From UBA9619 sp964630665 (GTDB lineage: Bacteria; Pseudomonadota; Gammaproteobacteria; Arenicellales; UBA868), in contig CAZVVN010000017.1 of NCBI GenBank assembly GCA_964630665.1, forward strand, positions 1 to 47,992: a stretch of DNA of 47,992 bases, written 5' to 3'. Of this stretch, positions 25,868 through 34,695 are shown piece after piece. Position 1 is the stretch's first letter, and each line of letters begins with the position of its first letter. The notes under the pieces were generated by a model, which was not told the origin of the DNA, did no database searches, and saw nothing but the letters and a program-made list of their open reading frames with translations. Made by a program: the position numbers and the translations under genes.

Positions 25868-27430
25868 TTATTGAGAGAAATAGTCATCAAGAAACTCTGC
25901 GAAAGGAATCGAATCTGCGGCCTCGAGGTCGCGCTGCTGAGCCAGAGAATCCCGCGCTTGCCGGATTAGGCTGTCGCGATCGGCAGTGGAGAGGGGTTGC
26001 TCCTTGAAGTGGGATTCGATGTCTGCGGCTCGCTCGAGCGCAAAGTTGAAGAAGTTGTCATCATGGTTATGCATGGCTTCGAGGACCTGCGAAGAAGGCG
26101 TGAGATCAGGGTCAAGAAACTTGGCCTTCTGAATGTCATGGGAATGCCGGTAACCTGTGGAGGTTTGGCTATCCAGGGTCTCGACCAACCCGTCCATCTG
26201 CGACAGTAGGCTAAGCCCGAGTTCAGTCAGGCTCACTTGCCTGTCGCCGTCATTCAGTATCAGACCGGGCTCACGTCCGCGTTCAGCGACGAGTTTGAGG
26301 GTCGCCCGCCTGCTCTCATATTCCCGGTCATCCATTGGTGGGCTGGGTGACAGAAGGCAGAAAATCAGGAATACATCAAGGAAGTGGACTTCTTCTGGCC
26401 CAATCCCAATTGGAATGAATGGGTTCAGATCCAGGCTGCGAAGTTCGATGTACTCTACTCCGCGTTCCCGTAATGCATGCGATGGTTTCTCCCCGGAACG
26501 TGCTGTTCGCTTTGGCCGAATTGGCGCATAGTATTCGTTTTCGATCTGAAGCAGACTGGTGTTCAGCTGCCGGTATTCTCCACCCACCAGGACACCTATC
26601 TCCTCGTAAGGAGGGTATGGGGTGGTCGTGGCATGGACAAGTGAATCGATATACTCGCTGATACTGTTGAGACCGATGTTGATACCGGCCTGTACGGTGC
26701 TCTGGTAGCCCAGATCACCGAGCCTGAGGCTGGTTGCAAAGGGCAAGTAGTAGCTGGACTGACCGAGCAGTTCCAGGTGGTGCCGCCGGCCTTCGAGAAA
26801 GGTCCTGCACACGGCCGGTGAGGCTCCGAACAGGTAGGGAATGAGCCAACCGTACCGGTATGCGTTTCGCACCAACCCGAGGGCGCCCTCAGATTTGAAA
26901 TCCCGCAGCGGCAGAGTCGAACCACAGATGTCTCGCCAGGCCCGCCAGAATCCGTCTCCCAGGGAGAAGTTGAAGTGGATGCCTGCTATGGTCTGCATCA
27001 GTTTGCCGTAACGCCAGGCCAGACCTGTTCGGTAAATAGATTTCATCGTGCCCACGTTTGAACTGCCGTAGCGGGCGATCTGGATGCTATCTTCGCCGTG
27101 CAGAATGCATGGCATGCTGTTCACCCACAGGTTTTCTTGTTCGAGGTTGTGGTAAACGTACTGGTGCACACGCTTCATGAAATCCAGTAGTTCCGTGACA
27201 TTGGACTCAACTGGAGTGATAAATTCCAGGAGCGCTTCGGCGTAGTCTGTCGTGATGTAGGGGTGCGTCAGTGTTGAACCGAGAACGGCGGGGTGCGGTT
27301 TCTGCGAGATGGTGCCGCACCGATCAATGCGCAGACTCTCTTTCTCCAGCCCCCTGCGGATGTCGAGCAGTTCGGCAGTAGCACTGGCGAGTTCGATTTT
27401 TTCCAGAGTCCGTGTTAGGTTTTCGGCCAT
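25868..27430 (-). CDS. gshA: Glutamate-cysteine ligase
   Basis: A 520-residue GshA of the gammaproteobacterial type (E. coli is 518). Conserved segments: 'RRGLEKESLRI' near the N-terminus, ITTDYAEALLEFITPVES, 'YGKLMQTIAGIHFNFSLG', and YIELRSLDLNPF toward the C-terminal half. It makes gamma-glutamylcysteine, the first step of glutathione synthesis. The start codon (CAT at 27428-27430 on the plus strand) shares two bases with the ATG of the divergent yjbQ gene. A GGGGGA ribosome-binding site is about 9 nt upstream. Alignment with the E. coli N-terminus from memory supports this start. Confidence 0.95.
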   Translation of the reverse strand: MAENLTRTLEKIELASATAELLDIRRGLEKESLRIDRCGTISQKPHPAVLGSTLTHPYITTDYAEALLEFITPVESNVTELLDFMKRVHQYVYHNLEQENLWVNSMPCILHGEDSIQIARYGSSNVGTMKSIYRTGLAWRYGKLMQTIAGIHFNFSLGDGFWRAWRDICGSTLPLRDFKSEGALGLVRNAYRYGWLIPYLFGASPAVCRTFLEGRRHHLELLGQSSYYLPFATSLRLGDLGYQSTVQAGINIGLNSISEYIDSLVHATTTPYPPYEEIGVLVGGEYRQLNTSLLQIENEYYAPIRPKRTARSGEKPSHALRERGVEYIELRSLDLNPFIPIGIGPEEVHFLDVFLIFCLLSPSPPMDDREYESRRATLKLVAERGREPGLILNDGDRQVSLTELGLSLLSQMDGLVETLDSQTSTGYRHSHDIQKAKFLDPDLTPSSQVLEAMHNHDDNFFNFALERAADIESHFKEQPLSTADRDSLIRQARDSLAQQRDLEAADSIPFAEFLDDYFSQ

Positions 27431-27914
27431 GAATGATCGTCCCCCGAAGGGTGTGCAGGCTGCTCAGCAGGCAGAGCAGTGGCGCCAGGAGATCGTTGAG
27501 GTCAGTGCTGGCCGACGGGAAATTCGCGAAATCACCTGTGTGGTCAACAAGGCGGTGGCCCGTTCAGGCATCCAGACCGGGTTATGCCATATTTTCATAC
27601 AGCACACCAGTGCTTCACTGTTACTGACCGAGAATGCCGACCCTGCCGTGCACCAGGACCTGGAGAGTTTCATGCAGCGCATCATACCTGACGGCGGACA
27701 ACTGTATGTGCACGACAGTGAGGGACCTGACGATATGCCGGCACATCTAAGGTCGGTGATCACGAGTAGCTCGCTGACAATACCGGTCATTGAACAGCGT
27801 CTCGGGCTAGGCACCTGGCAGGGCGTCTATCTCTGGGAGCACCGTTATCGTGGGCCAGTCCGGCGCCTGGTAGTTACCGTCTACGGGATGTGTGCCGGTG
27901 AACGATCCAGCTGA
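27429..27914 (+). CDS. yjbQ: YjbQ/UPF0047 family protein
   Basis: Up to 161 residues. The core 'GLCHIFIQHTSASLLLTENADPAV' (parts GLCHIFIQHTSASLL and LTENADPAV), GPDDMPAHLRS and 'GTWQGVYLWEHR' are the hallmark YjbQ/UPF0047 motifs, with His residues that bind metal. The family has been tied to thiamine phosphate synthase-like side activity and its cellular role is uncertain. Starts: ATG at 27429, overlapping the gshA start codon, or GTG at 27453 just after GAAGGG. E. coli YjbQ is about 138 residues, so the later start is possible. The frame is open further upstream, but that part is a shadow of gshA. dusA follows after 22 bp. Confidence 0.9.
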   Translation: MNDRPPKGVQAAQQAEQWRQEIVEVSAGRREIREITCVVNKAVARSGIQTGLCHIFIQHTSASLLLTENADPAVHQDLESFMQRIIPDGGQLYVHDSEGPDDMPAHLRSVITSSSLTIPVIEQRLGLGTWQGVYLWEHRYRGPVRRLVVTVYGMCAGERSS

Positions 27915-27936
27915 CGCTCAGGCGTAAGTACGTTTT

Positions 27937-28923
27937 ATGTACCCTGACCGCCGGTTCTGCATTGCGCCGATGATGGGCTGGACAGATCGTCATGAGCGCT
28001 ATTTCCTGCGACTTATCTCTGGCCGGGCTATGCTGTATACCGAGATGATTCCAGCCGCGGCGCTGCTGGCGGGCAGTCCAGGCCGGTTTCTCGCTCACAG
28101 CGCCGAAGAGTCTCCGCTGGGTTTGCAGGTCGGCGGTTGTGAACCGGAAGATCTGGCTCAATGTGCCGAGCTCGGTGAAGCAGCGGGTTTTGATGAGATC
28201 AACATCAATGTCGGGTGCCCCAGCGCCAAGGTGCGATCCGGCCGCTTTGGCGCCTGCCTGATGGCCGAGCCAGATCTAGTCGCGGCCTGTTTCAGGCGCA
28301 TGGTCAATCGCGTCGGGATTCCTGTGACGGTCAAATGTCGAATTGGCGTCGACGAACGGGATCGATATGAAGACTTGCTGGCCTTCGTCGAAACTCTCGC
28401 TGCCAGTGGCTGCCGTACTTTCCTGGTCCATGCCCGGAAGGCCTGGCTAAGTGGACTGAGCCCAAAGCAGAATCGCGAAATTCCACCGTTGCACTACGAT
28501 ACCGTCTATCGCCTCAAAAAAGAACACCCAGAGCTGGAAATCATCATAAACGGTGGAATTCGTTCGGTCGATGCTGCCCAGGCCCACCTGCAAGCCGTGG
28601 ATGGTGTGATGGTCGGTCGCGAGGCCTACCATAACCCGTTCTCGTTCGCTGACATTGACCGGCGGCTGTTTGGTGTAATGACTGCAGAACCCTCCCGGTT
28701 CCAGGTTCTAGATCAATACAAGGCCTATATTGCGGATCAGCTGCAATCCGGGGTTTATCTTAAACATATGACCCGACATATTCTGGGGCTGTTCCACGGT
28801 CAGCCGGGGGCTCGTGCATGGCGGCGTTACCTGAGCGAGCAGGTGGTAGATAGCCAGGCAGGCCTTGAAGTGCTGGAGGTGGCTGAGGAGGGTGTTCGTC
28901 AGCAGATGCGATGGGCCGCCTGA
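27937..28923 (+). CDS. dusA: tRNA-dihydrouridine(20/20a) synthase DusA
   Basis: A 328-residue FMN-dependent dihydrouridine synthase. It starts RRFCIAPMMGWTDRHERYF, and the active-site Cys lies in INVGCPSAKVRSGRFGACLM. The DusA-specific HARKAWLSGLSPKQNREIPPL region (parts HARKAWLSGLS and PKQNREIPPL) and the FMN phosphate-binding INGGIRS and GVMVGREAYHNP motifs also appear. It reduces U20/U20a in the tRNA D-loop. It is 22 bp downstream of yjbQ, so the two probably form an operon. Confidence 0.95.
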   Translation: MYPDRRFCIAPMMGWTDRHERYFLRLISGRAMLYTEMIPAAALLAGSPGRFLAHSAEESPLGLQVGGCEPEDLAQCAELGEAAGFDEININVGCPSAKVRSGRFGACLMAEPDLVAACFRRMVNRVGIPVTVKCRIGVDERDRYEDLLAFVETLAASGCRTFLVHARKAWLSGLSPKQNREIPPLHYDTVYRLKKEHPELEIIINGGIRSVDAAQAHLQAVDGVMVGREAYHNPFSFADIDRRLFGVMTAEPSRFQVLDQYKAYIADQLQSGVYLKHMTRHILGLFHGQPGARAWRRYLSEQVVDSQAGLEVLEVAEEGVRQQMRWAA

Positions 28924-28975
28924 TTCTCGCCTCCCGGGCATCGTCCCGTGCCCAATCCGGCGGGTCTGCTATCCA

Positions 28976-31195
28976 GTGAAACCGCTCAGGAAAGCACTGC
29001 TTGTTGTCGCAGCGGCCTTGCTTGTTCTTGTCGGAAGTGCCGGGCTGTGGCTGGCTTTGTTTTTTCAACCCAACGATTACCGGGATGTTTTCAGTAACTA
29101 TGTCTATCGGCAGACCGGCCGGGAGTTGACCATTAACGGTGAGGTTAGATTTGGCTTGGGGTGGGGAGCAGATGGCCGTCTCCAGATCCAAATCGCTGCT
29201 GAAAGACTAGAGCTGTTCAATCGGGCTTATCTCCCAGACGGGCCGATTGTAACGGCTGGCTGGCTGGAGCTGGAGATACGACTGTTGCCGCTTCTGAGGG
29301 GGCACTGGTCTATTGCCAATGCTGTTGTAGAGCGCCCGCAGATCAATCTTGTTCGTCTTGCGAACGGTCGCTCAAACTGGGAAGACCTGGCATTGCTTGG
29401 GCTGTTGCCTGCAGACCATGTGCGGGGCTATGGCGGTCGCTTGACTTGGACCAATCGGCTGTCGGAACAGACAGTGACACTGACTGGAGTCGACTGGCTG
29501 GTCAAACCAGTTTCCGGTGGTAAGACCGCCGATATCGAGTTGACGTTCCGAACGCCAAACACCTTGGTGGGGCGACCCCTTTCGGTTCGCCTGGCTGCCC
29601 GAATTCCCAGAACCCGGGATGCTGGAGCGATCTTTCCATTCCAGCGACTGGCGGCTGATATTACTGGATCTGGCTTGGTTGCTACTGTGCAGTTGCTCGA
29701 CGGCATGATAGATCTTAGCGGGGATCTTTTCGGTGCAGCCACATCCGAGTTCACTCTGGCTGTGCCCGGTGCCGAGGCAAGGTTTCAATCCCAGGACCTG
29801 GAATACCGTCTTGATCAGGGCATTGTACGGATGACAGGTCTTTCGGGAGAGGGGTATGTCGGTCGGCTAGCGCCGTTGTTTTCAGCAGCGACTGCTCAGT
29901 TTGACCTGGTTCATGGTGCTTTCGAGATACCGGTTCTGGATCTTCGCTGGCTGGGCAACCAGGCTGTGCTGGGCCTCAAGGGCCGAACATTGTACGGTGA
30001 GCCCCGTATCCAGGGTCGAATCAGAGCATCGCAATTGAAACTGGAGAAGATTCTGCAATGGTCTGGCCTTGAATGGGAAAAACCAGTCGGCAGCCCGCCA
30101 GCTGCCTTGTCTGTCTCTGCGCAATTCATGGCTGACTCAGAAGGTGTATCAATTGACAAACTTGATCTATCGATCGATGAGAATCACGTTAATGGTCGGG
30201 TACGACTGGACCTCCGGCCCGGGCCAGCCTGGTCATTCGATCTTCGGAGCGACCGCCTTTATTTAGAACCTTCCGCTGGCATCCTGGCGCCGGGTGGCTC
30301 TCCTGTCGCCCTGCTGCTCAGTCTGCCGCTAGGGTTTCCCGGGAAAGTTGATGCAAGGGGCAGCTTCGGTATCGGTGAATTAAGGGTTGGTGACCTGACG
30401 GCTAAACGGGTCGAAGCAAAGGTCCAATCGGTAGGCCGTCTCCTGGCTGTGTCTCCGCTGACTGCGCAGTTCTATGAGGGCGAGGCCCGGGTCGAATTGG
30501 TGCTGGATCGCCAAAAAGAAGCCCCGGTTTTACTCGTCCAGGCAGTACTTACCGGCTTCGACCCTGGTGGCGTGGTTCGCGATCTCACACAGATGGACAT
30601 GATGTCGGGGCGGGCAGATGTCTCAATGGATCTGGCAGTAACACAACCCGGTGGCCCTGATCCTGTCAATCGTTCCATCGGCGTAGCCCAAGCTGAGCTT
30701 AACAACGCTGCGCTTCACGGAGCAGCGCTCAATGGGCTGATCAGAGTTCTGCGCGGTGCCGGCGCAGTAGTGCCTGATCTCATCATGGTTGCCCCTCAGT
30801 CATCGGCCACAGTCGTCATAGACAACGGTGTGGCTCGGAACACTGATCTTAGAATCTCTGGGCCAGGTCTCTGGGTCGATGGTCAGGGTCAGGTGTCATT
30901 GAAGGATCAGACCATTGACTACCTGCTGACGATCGGATTGGAGTCCGCAAAGGGGAGTAGCGAGGAACAAGAGCCCCAAGCGGTTGATCGTTTCTTGCCG
31001 TTGCGCTTGAGCGGGTCATTGGCAAGCCCCCGCTTGACGATCGACGTGGCCGAGTTGATTCGCCGCAAAATCGAAACTGAGGTTACAGGCCTACAGCCCA
31101 AGCGAGTCGAACCCGTCACCGACAACCGGTCAGTTCGGTTTCAGAGACGATTGCGGCAGCAGATGCAAAGAGCGCTACTGGAACTCGAGCCTTAA
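28976..31195 (+). CDS. AsmA family protein
   Basis: About 739 residues from the GTG at 28976. The reading frame extends further upstream into dusA, but that part is a shadow. The chosen start puts a single membrane anchor (ALLVVAAALLVLVGSAGLWL) at the N-terminus, followed by the AsmA signature 'YVYRQTGRELTINGEVRF'. The rest is a long beta-rich periplasmic repeat domain, and the C-terminal AsmA_2-type region contains 'VDGQGQVSLKDQTIDYLL'. Such bridge-like proteins are implicated in lipid transport between membranes or in outer-membrane assembly. It starts 52 bp after dusA. Confidence 0.85.
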   Translation: MKPLRKALLVVAAALLVLVGSAGLWLALFFQPNDYRDVFSNYVYRQTGRELTINGEVRFGLGWGADGRLQIQIAAERLELFNRAYLPDGPIVTAGWLELEIRLLPLLRGHWSIANAVVERPQINLVRLANGRSNWEDLALLGLLPADHVRGYGGRLTWTNRLSEQTVTLTGVDWLVKPVSGGKTADIELTFRTPNTLVGRPLSVRLAARIPRTRDAGAIFPFQRLAADITGSGLVATVQLLDGMIDLSGDLFGAATSEFTLAVPGAEARFQSQDLEYRLDQGIVRMTGLSGEGYVGRLAPLFSAATAQFDLVHGAFEIPVLDLRWLGNQAVLGLKGRTLYGEPRIQGRIRASQLKLEKILQWSGLEWEKPVGSPPAALSVSAQFMADSEGVSIDKLDLSIDENHVNGRVRLDLRPGPAWSFDLRSDRLYLEPSAGILAPGGSPVALLLSLPLGFPGKVDARGSFGIGELRVGDLTAKRVEAKVQSVGRLLAVSPLTAQFYEGEARVELVLDRQKEAPVLLVQAVLTGFDPGGVVRDLTQMDMMSGRADVSMDLAVTQPGGPDPVNRSIGVAQAELNNAALHGAALNGLIRVLRGAGAVVPDLIMVAPQSSATVVIDNGVARNTDLRISGPGLWVDGQGQVSLKDQTIDYLLTIGLESAKGSSEEQEPQAVDRFLPLRLSGSLASPRLTIDVAELIRRKIETEVTGLQPKRVEPVTDNRSVRFQRRLRQQMQRALLELEP

Positions 31196-31356
31196 TTGAT
31201 CCTTGTCAGGGAGCACACCGTCTGGGGGGTGTTTGTGCACCGCGTTCAGGGTCTGACGGGCGGGGTTTCTGGTATGCTCCACGCTCTATTGTGGTCGGGT
31301 TCTAATCGGTGCCAGTAGTGCACCAGTGGTGGTTTGAATAGAGAATGGAGGTTGTT

Positions 31357-33039
31357 ATGAGTGGTGAGAAGCTGAACAAGGTGAGTTCCAGGATCACGCA
31401 GCCGCCTTCCCAGGGCGCATCCCAGGCAATGCTGTACGCGACGGGAATGTCTGAACAGGACATGGACAAGGCGCAGGTCGGAATCGCCAGTGTCTGGTGG
31501 GAGGGCAATCCCTGCAACATGCATCTCAACGATCTGTCGGCCAACATCAAACAAGGTGTGCAGGATGCCGGACTGATCGGTATGCGGTTCAATACTATCG
31601 GGGTAAGCGATGGCATATCGATGGGAACCGAGGGCATGTGCTACTCGTTACAGTCGAGAGACCTTATCGCCGATTCCATTGAAACTGTGATGGGTGGGCA
31701 GTGGTACGATGCGTTGGTGACAGTGCCGGGGTGCGACAAAAACATGCCGGGTGTCATGATGGCCATGGGCCGGATTAACCGGCCGTCGTTGATGGTCTAC
31801 GGCGGCACTATCAAGCCCGGGCATTCCGGTAAGCAAGTTATCGATCTGGTCTCCGCTTTTCAGAGTTACGGTGAGTACATCGTAGACAAGATCAGCGACG
31901 AGGAGCGGCAGGCGATCGTTCGGAATGCCTGCCCCGGCGCCGGCGCCTGTGGCGGGATGTATACCGCCAATACCATGTCGAGCGCTATAGAGGCGATGGG
32001 GATGTCGCTGCCATACAGTTCGTCCAATCCGGCCGTCGACTCCCGGAAAACCGAAGAGTGTCTTCGGGTCGGTTCTGCCATACACAAGCTTATGGAACTC
32101 GATCTTCGGCCCCGCGACATAATGACCAGAACCGCATTTGAAAATGCGATGGTGATCGTGTCATCGCTTGGAGGTTCAACCAATGCCGTGCTGCACTTGA
32201 TCGCAATGGCCAGAGCCGTCGACGTTGATCTCACCATCGATGACTTCCAGAGTGTCAGTGACCGGATTCCGTTTCTTGCGGATCTGAAACCCAGTGGACG
32301 TTTCGTAATGGAGGATCTGCACAAGGCCGGTGGAATACCGGGTGTGATGAAGTACCTGCTTCAGGAAGGATTGATCGATGGCGACTGTATGACGGTAACC
32401 GGACAGACCATTGCCGAGAATCTGGCGGCAGTTCCCGATCTTGAATCTGGCCAGCAGGTGTTCCATTCGTTGTCGGACCCGATCAAGGAAACGGGCCACC
32501 TGCGTATTCTCAAAGGCAATTTGGCCCCCGGCGGAGCAGTGGCCAAGATCACCGGTAAGGAAGGTGAGCGATTCAGTGGGCCAGCACGGGTGTTTGACTG
32601 CGAGGAGGATATGTTGGCAGCACTGGAAAAAGGTCGTATTCAGAAGGGTGATGTGATTGTGATCCGCTATGAAGGCCCCAAAGGCGGGCCGGGAATGCCT
32701 GAGATGCTGACACCGACTTCGGCAATCATGGGAGCGGGGCTCGGGGAGGATGTCGCATTGATGACTGATGGGCGGTTTTCCGGTGGATCTCATGGATTCA
32801 TCATCGGGCATGTGGTGCCAGAAGCACAGGAAGGTGGCCCGATCGCGTTGATCCGCGATGGCGACCTGGTAACGATCGATGCGGTCTCCAACGCTATGGA
32901 TGTTGACTTGTCGGATGAGGAACTCGCTAGCCGTGCGGCGGAGTGGACCATGCCACCCTATGAGGCTACCCGAGGCACCTTGTACAAGTACATCAAGAAT
33001 GTGAAGACCGCCAGCGAAGGCTGCGTCACCGACGAATAG
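31357..33039 (+). CDS. ilvD: Dihydroxy-acid dehydratase
   Basis: A 560-residue IlvD from the ATG at 31357, preceded by GGAGG with 5-nt spacing; an in-frame ATG at 31345 is less likely. The cluster cysteines are Cys53 (EGNPCNMH), Cys126 (VPGCDKNMPG) and Cys198 (CPGAGACGG). The short length and motif spacing match the [2Fe-2S] class, not the 616-residue E. coli [4Fe-4S] enzyme. It dehydrates 2,3-dihydroxy acids in valine, leucine and isoleucine synthesis. An extended -10-like TGGTATGCT lies at 31270-31278 with no clear -35. It is convergent with ccmB. Confidence 0.96.
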   Translation: MSGEKLNKVSSRITQPPSQGASQAMLYATGMSEQDMDKAQVGIASVWWEGNPCNMHLNDLSANIKQGVQDAGLIGMRFNTIGVSDGISMGTEGMCYSLQSRDLIADSIETVMGGQWYDALVTVPGCDKNMPGVMMAMGRINRPSLMVYGGTIKPGHSGKQVIDLVSAFQSYGEYIVDKISDEERQAIVRNACPGAGACGGMYTANTMSSAIEAMGMSLPYSSSNPAVDSRKTEECLRVGSAIHKLMELDLRPRDIMTRTAFENAMVIVSSLGGSTNAVLHLIAMARAVDVDLTIDDFQSVSDRIPFLADLKPSGRFVMEDLHKAGGIPGVMKYLLQEGLIDGDCMTVTGQTIAENLAAVPDLESGQQVFHSLSDPIKETGHLRILKGNLAPGGAVAKITGKEGERFSGPARVFDCEEDMLAALEKGRIQKGDVIVIRYEGPKGGPGMPEMLTPTSAIMGAGLGEDVALMTDGRFSGGSHGFIIGHVVPEAQEGGPIALIRDGDLVTIDAVSNAMDVDLSDEELASRAAEWTMPPYEATRGTLYKYIKNVKTASEGCVTDE

Positions 33040-33068
33040 ATGCCGGGGCAGGCTGCCTATGGCCGCGG

Positions 33069-33752
33069 TCAGTTGACGCTGATTCTCAGGGCGGCCGCAG
33101 CGGCGATTGGTGTGAGTGTCAATGCGAGAACCAGCATCGAACTGAGCAGGTAGATCTGGCCAGCGACCGGAAGACCGCTGGCTGCTGCCTGCACGGCGCT
33201 GGTGCCGAAGATCAGGACCGGGATATACAGTGGCAGCACGATCAGGGCCAGGAGCAGACTCCCTCGGCGCACTCCGACTGTCAGGGCACCCCCAACGCTG
33301 CCGATCAGGCTTAAAATGGGTGTGCCGACGAGCAGGCTGAGCAGCAGTACACCCAGTGCCGGGCCGTCCAGGTGCATGAGCATGGCGAGAAATGGAGTGA
33401 TGAGCAGCAGCGGCAGGCCCGTAACTGACCAGTGCACCATTACTTTGCCGAGCAGCAGGATGGGGATCGGCTGCGCACTCATGATCAACTGCTCGAGCGA
33501 TCCGTCCTCGAAATCGGACCGGAATAGCCCGTTCAGGGCGAGCAGTGTCGCGAGCAGTGCCGCGACCCAGATGATACCCGGGGCGACCTCCCGCAACTGC
33601 GCCGGGTCAGGACCCACACCGAACGCAAACAAGGTCATGACAATGATGTAGAACAGGAGCGGATTGGCGAGTTCACCCCGATTCCGGTAAGCGATTTTGA
33701 AATCGCGCTGCACCAGCGCACCCAGGGTCTGACCCAGGTTGGCCTGGGTCAT
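33069..33752 (-). CDS. ccmB: Heme exporter protein CcmB
   Basis: A 227-residue membrane protein with about six transmembrane segments. The N-terminal 'LVQRDFKIAYRNRGELANPLLFYIIV' region (parts LVQRDFKIAYRNRGE and LANPLLFYIIV) and the 'FEDGSLEQLIMSAQPI' loop are typical of CcmB. It is the permease of the CcmAB(CD) ABC transporter that releases holo-CcmE in cytochrome c maturation. The frame extends upstream, but the ATG at 33752 overlaps the ccmA stop as ATGA and gives the normal length. It is the last gene of this pair; ccmC-H do not follow. Confidence 0.93.
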   Translation of the reverse strand: MTQANLGQTLGALVQRDFKIAYRNRGELANPLLFYIIVMTLFAFGVGPDPAQLREVAPGIIWVAALLATLLALNGLFRSDFEDGSLEQLIMSAQPIPILLLGKVMVHWSVTGLPLLLITPFLAMLMHLDGPALGVLLLSLLVGTPILSLIGSVGGALTVGVRRGSLLLALIVLPLYIPVLIFGTSAVQAAASGLPVAGQIYLLSSMLVLALTLTPIAAAAALRISVN

Positions 33753-34363
33753 GCTGGAAGAGACAGGTTTGTGATGGTCTGGCCGCTCACGCTGAGTTCT
33801 TGGTGTCCGGTCAGAACCGTGATTCCACCGTTTCCGGCGTGTCGGCAAAGCAGTGATTCAAATTCTGCACCCCCGGCCTGGTCAATGGCTGACAGAGGTT
33901 CATCCAGAATCCACACTGTCGCTGGGGTAAGGTACAGCCGGCCGAGGGCGACCCGTCTGCGCTGCCCGGCAGAGAGGTTGGCACACGGTATGTCTTCGCT
34001 GCCGCTGAGCCCCACCTGGTCCAGTGCCTGAGCTAAGCCGGCCGCGTTATCCCTGCCGCTCAAGGTCATCGACAGCCGCAGATTTTCCCGCGGTGTCAAT
34101 TCCAGCTTGATGCCGTGGCTGTGTCCTACGTAGGCCAGCTCCGAGTAGAATTCAGCCCGACTGGATCGAATGTCTTTCCCACACCACAGGACCAGGCCCG
34201 ACTCGGCAAGCGTGATGCCGCAGAGTATTCGAAGAAGTGTGGTCTTACCGCATCCGTTGGGCCCTTGAACATGGAGAATCTCTCCCCGGGAGACCGTGCA
34301 GTTCAGCCCCGTAAACAGCGTTTGATTTCCCCGGATACAATCCAGATGACGGGCCTCTAACAT
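33749..34363 (-). CDS. ccmA: Cytochrome c biogenesis ATP-binding protein CcmA
   Basis: A 204-residue ABC ATPase. It has Walker A GPNGCGKTTLLRIL, the CcmA-like 'YVGHSHGIKLELTPRENLRL', signature LSAGQRRRVALGRLYL and Walker B VWILDEPLSAID. With CcmB it powers release of heme-bound CcmE for c-type cytochrome assembly. The start at 34363 (MLEARHLDC) matches the E. coli N-terminus (MLEAREL) and has GCGAGG 10 nt upstream; an in-frame ATG at 34381 would add six residues. It is divergent from the formate dehydrogenase genes. Confidence 0.94.
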   Translation of the reverse strand: MLEARHLDCIRGNQTLFTGLNCTVSRGEILHVQGPNGCGKTTLLRILCGITLAESGLVLWCGKDIRSSRAEFYSELAYVGHSHGIKLELTPRENLRLSMTLSGRDNAAGLAQALDQVGLSGSEDIPCANLSAGQRRRVALGRLYLTPATVWILDEPLSAIDQAGGAEFESLLCRHAGNGGITVLTGHQELSVSGQTITNLSLPA

Positions 34364-34508
34364 ACCGGGCAAGCCTCGCATGAGCTCAAGCTCAGTTGCT
34401 GATCTCGTTATAAGCTGTGGGGATTAACTGATCTACCGGCCAGGCGCTCTTCAGTGGGCCACTGATCGAGATTCACCCCTCTGCCAGGCGTGTTGCAGGA
34501 TCGAAATT

Positions 34509-34543
34509 GGTCGGGCCCCAGACTCTATAATTCGGGCTCGACC
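34509..34543. promoter_or_regulatory. Inverted repeat with TATAAT in the loop, upstream of formate dehydrogenase
   Basis: GGTCGGGCCC (34509-34518) and GGGCTCGACC (34534-34543) pair along all ten positions with one G-T wobble. The 15-nt loop contains a perfect TATAAT at 34526-34531. No T-run follows on the plus strand, so it is not a terminator for that direction. It may be an operator around a -10 element, or a structured leader. Confidence 0.45.
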
Positions 34544-34640
34544 CAGGCCTGCACCGATGACTCCGGCAGACGGGATGCATTCCCCAGGTGCCCCTATTAT
34601 CTCCGGAAAAGGGCAGTTCATCATCCATCTTTTGGGTGAC

Positions 34641-34653
34641 CGGTAAAATACCG
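34641..34653. promoter_or_regulatory. Short palindrome near the formate dehydrogenase start
   Basis: CGGTA-AAA-TACCG, perfect 5-bp arms, 43 bp upstream of the first formate dehydrogenase gene. It overlaps a TAAAAT that could be a -10. It is small enough to be chance, but the position suits a repressor. Confidence 0.25.
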
Positions 34654-34695
34654 ATTTGAGAACCACCGACACGTGACTATTACCCAACGCTCATC

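Larger units (their letters stand above)
34364..34695. other. Divergent intergenic region between ccmA and the formate dehydrogenase genes
   Basis: These 332 bases hold no gene that I can support. On the minus strand near ccmA there is a TATAAC-like -10 (34410-34415) without a good -35. Toward the right there are two dyads: a 10-bp inverted repeat at 34509-34543 with TATAAT in its loop, and a 13-bp palindrome at 34641-34653 that overlaps a TAAAAT. Either could control the formate dehydrogenase operon. Confidence 0.5.

Noticed and set aside
27309..27428. Longer yjbQ frame beginning at 27309
   Set aside because: The extra 40 residues are Ser/Arg-rich and are the antisense shadow of the conserved gshA N-terminus.
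28865..28975. AsmA start at the upstream ATG within dusA
   Set aside because: It would put 37 non-hydrophobic residues before the membrane anchor and overlap dusA; GTG 28976 gives a normal N-terminus.
34481..34498. Sigma-54-like element CTGCCAGGCGTGTTGCAG upstream of the formate dehydrogenase genes
   Set aside because: The -12 part (TTGCA) and spacing fit, but the essential -24 GG is GC and another core base is wrong.
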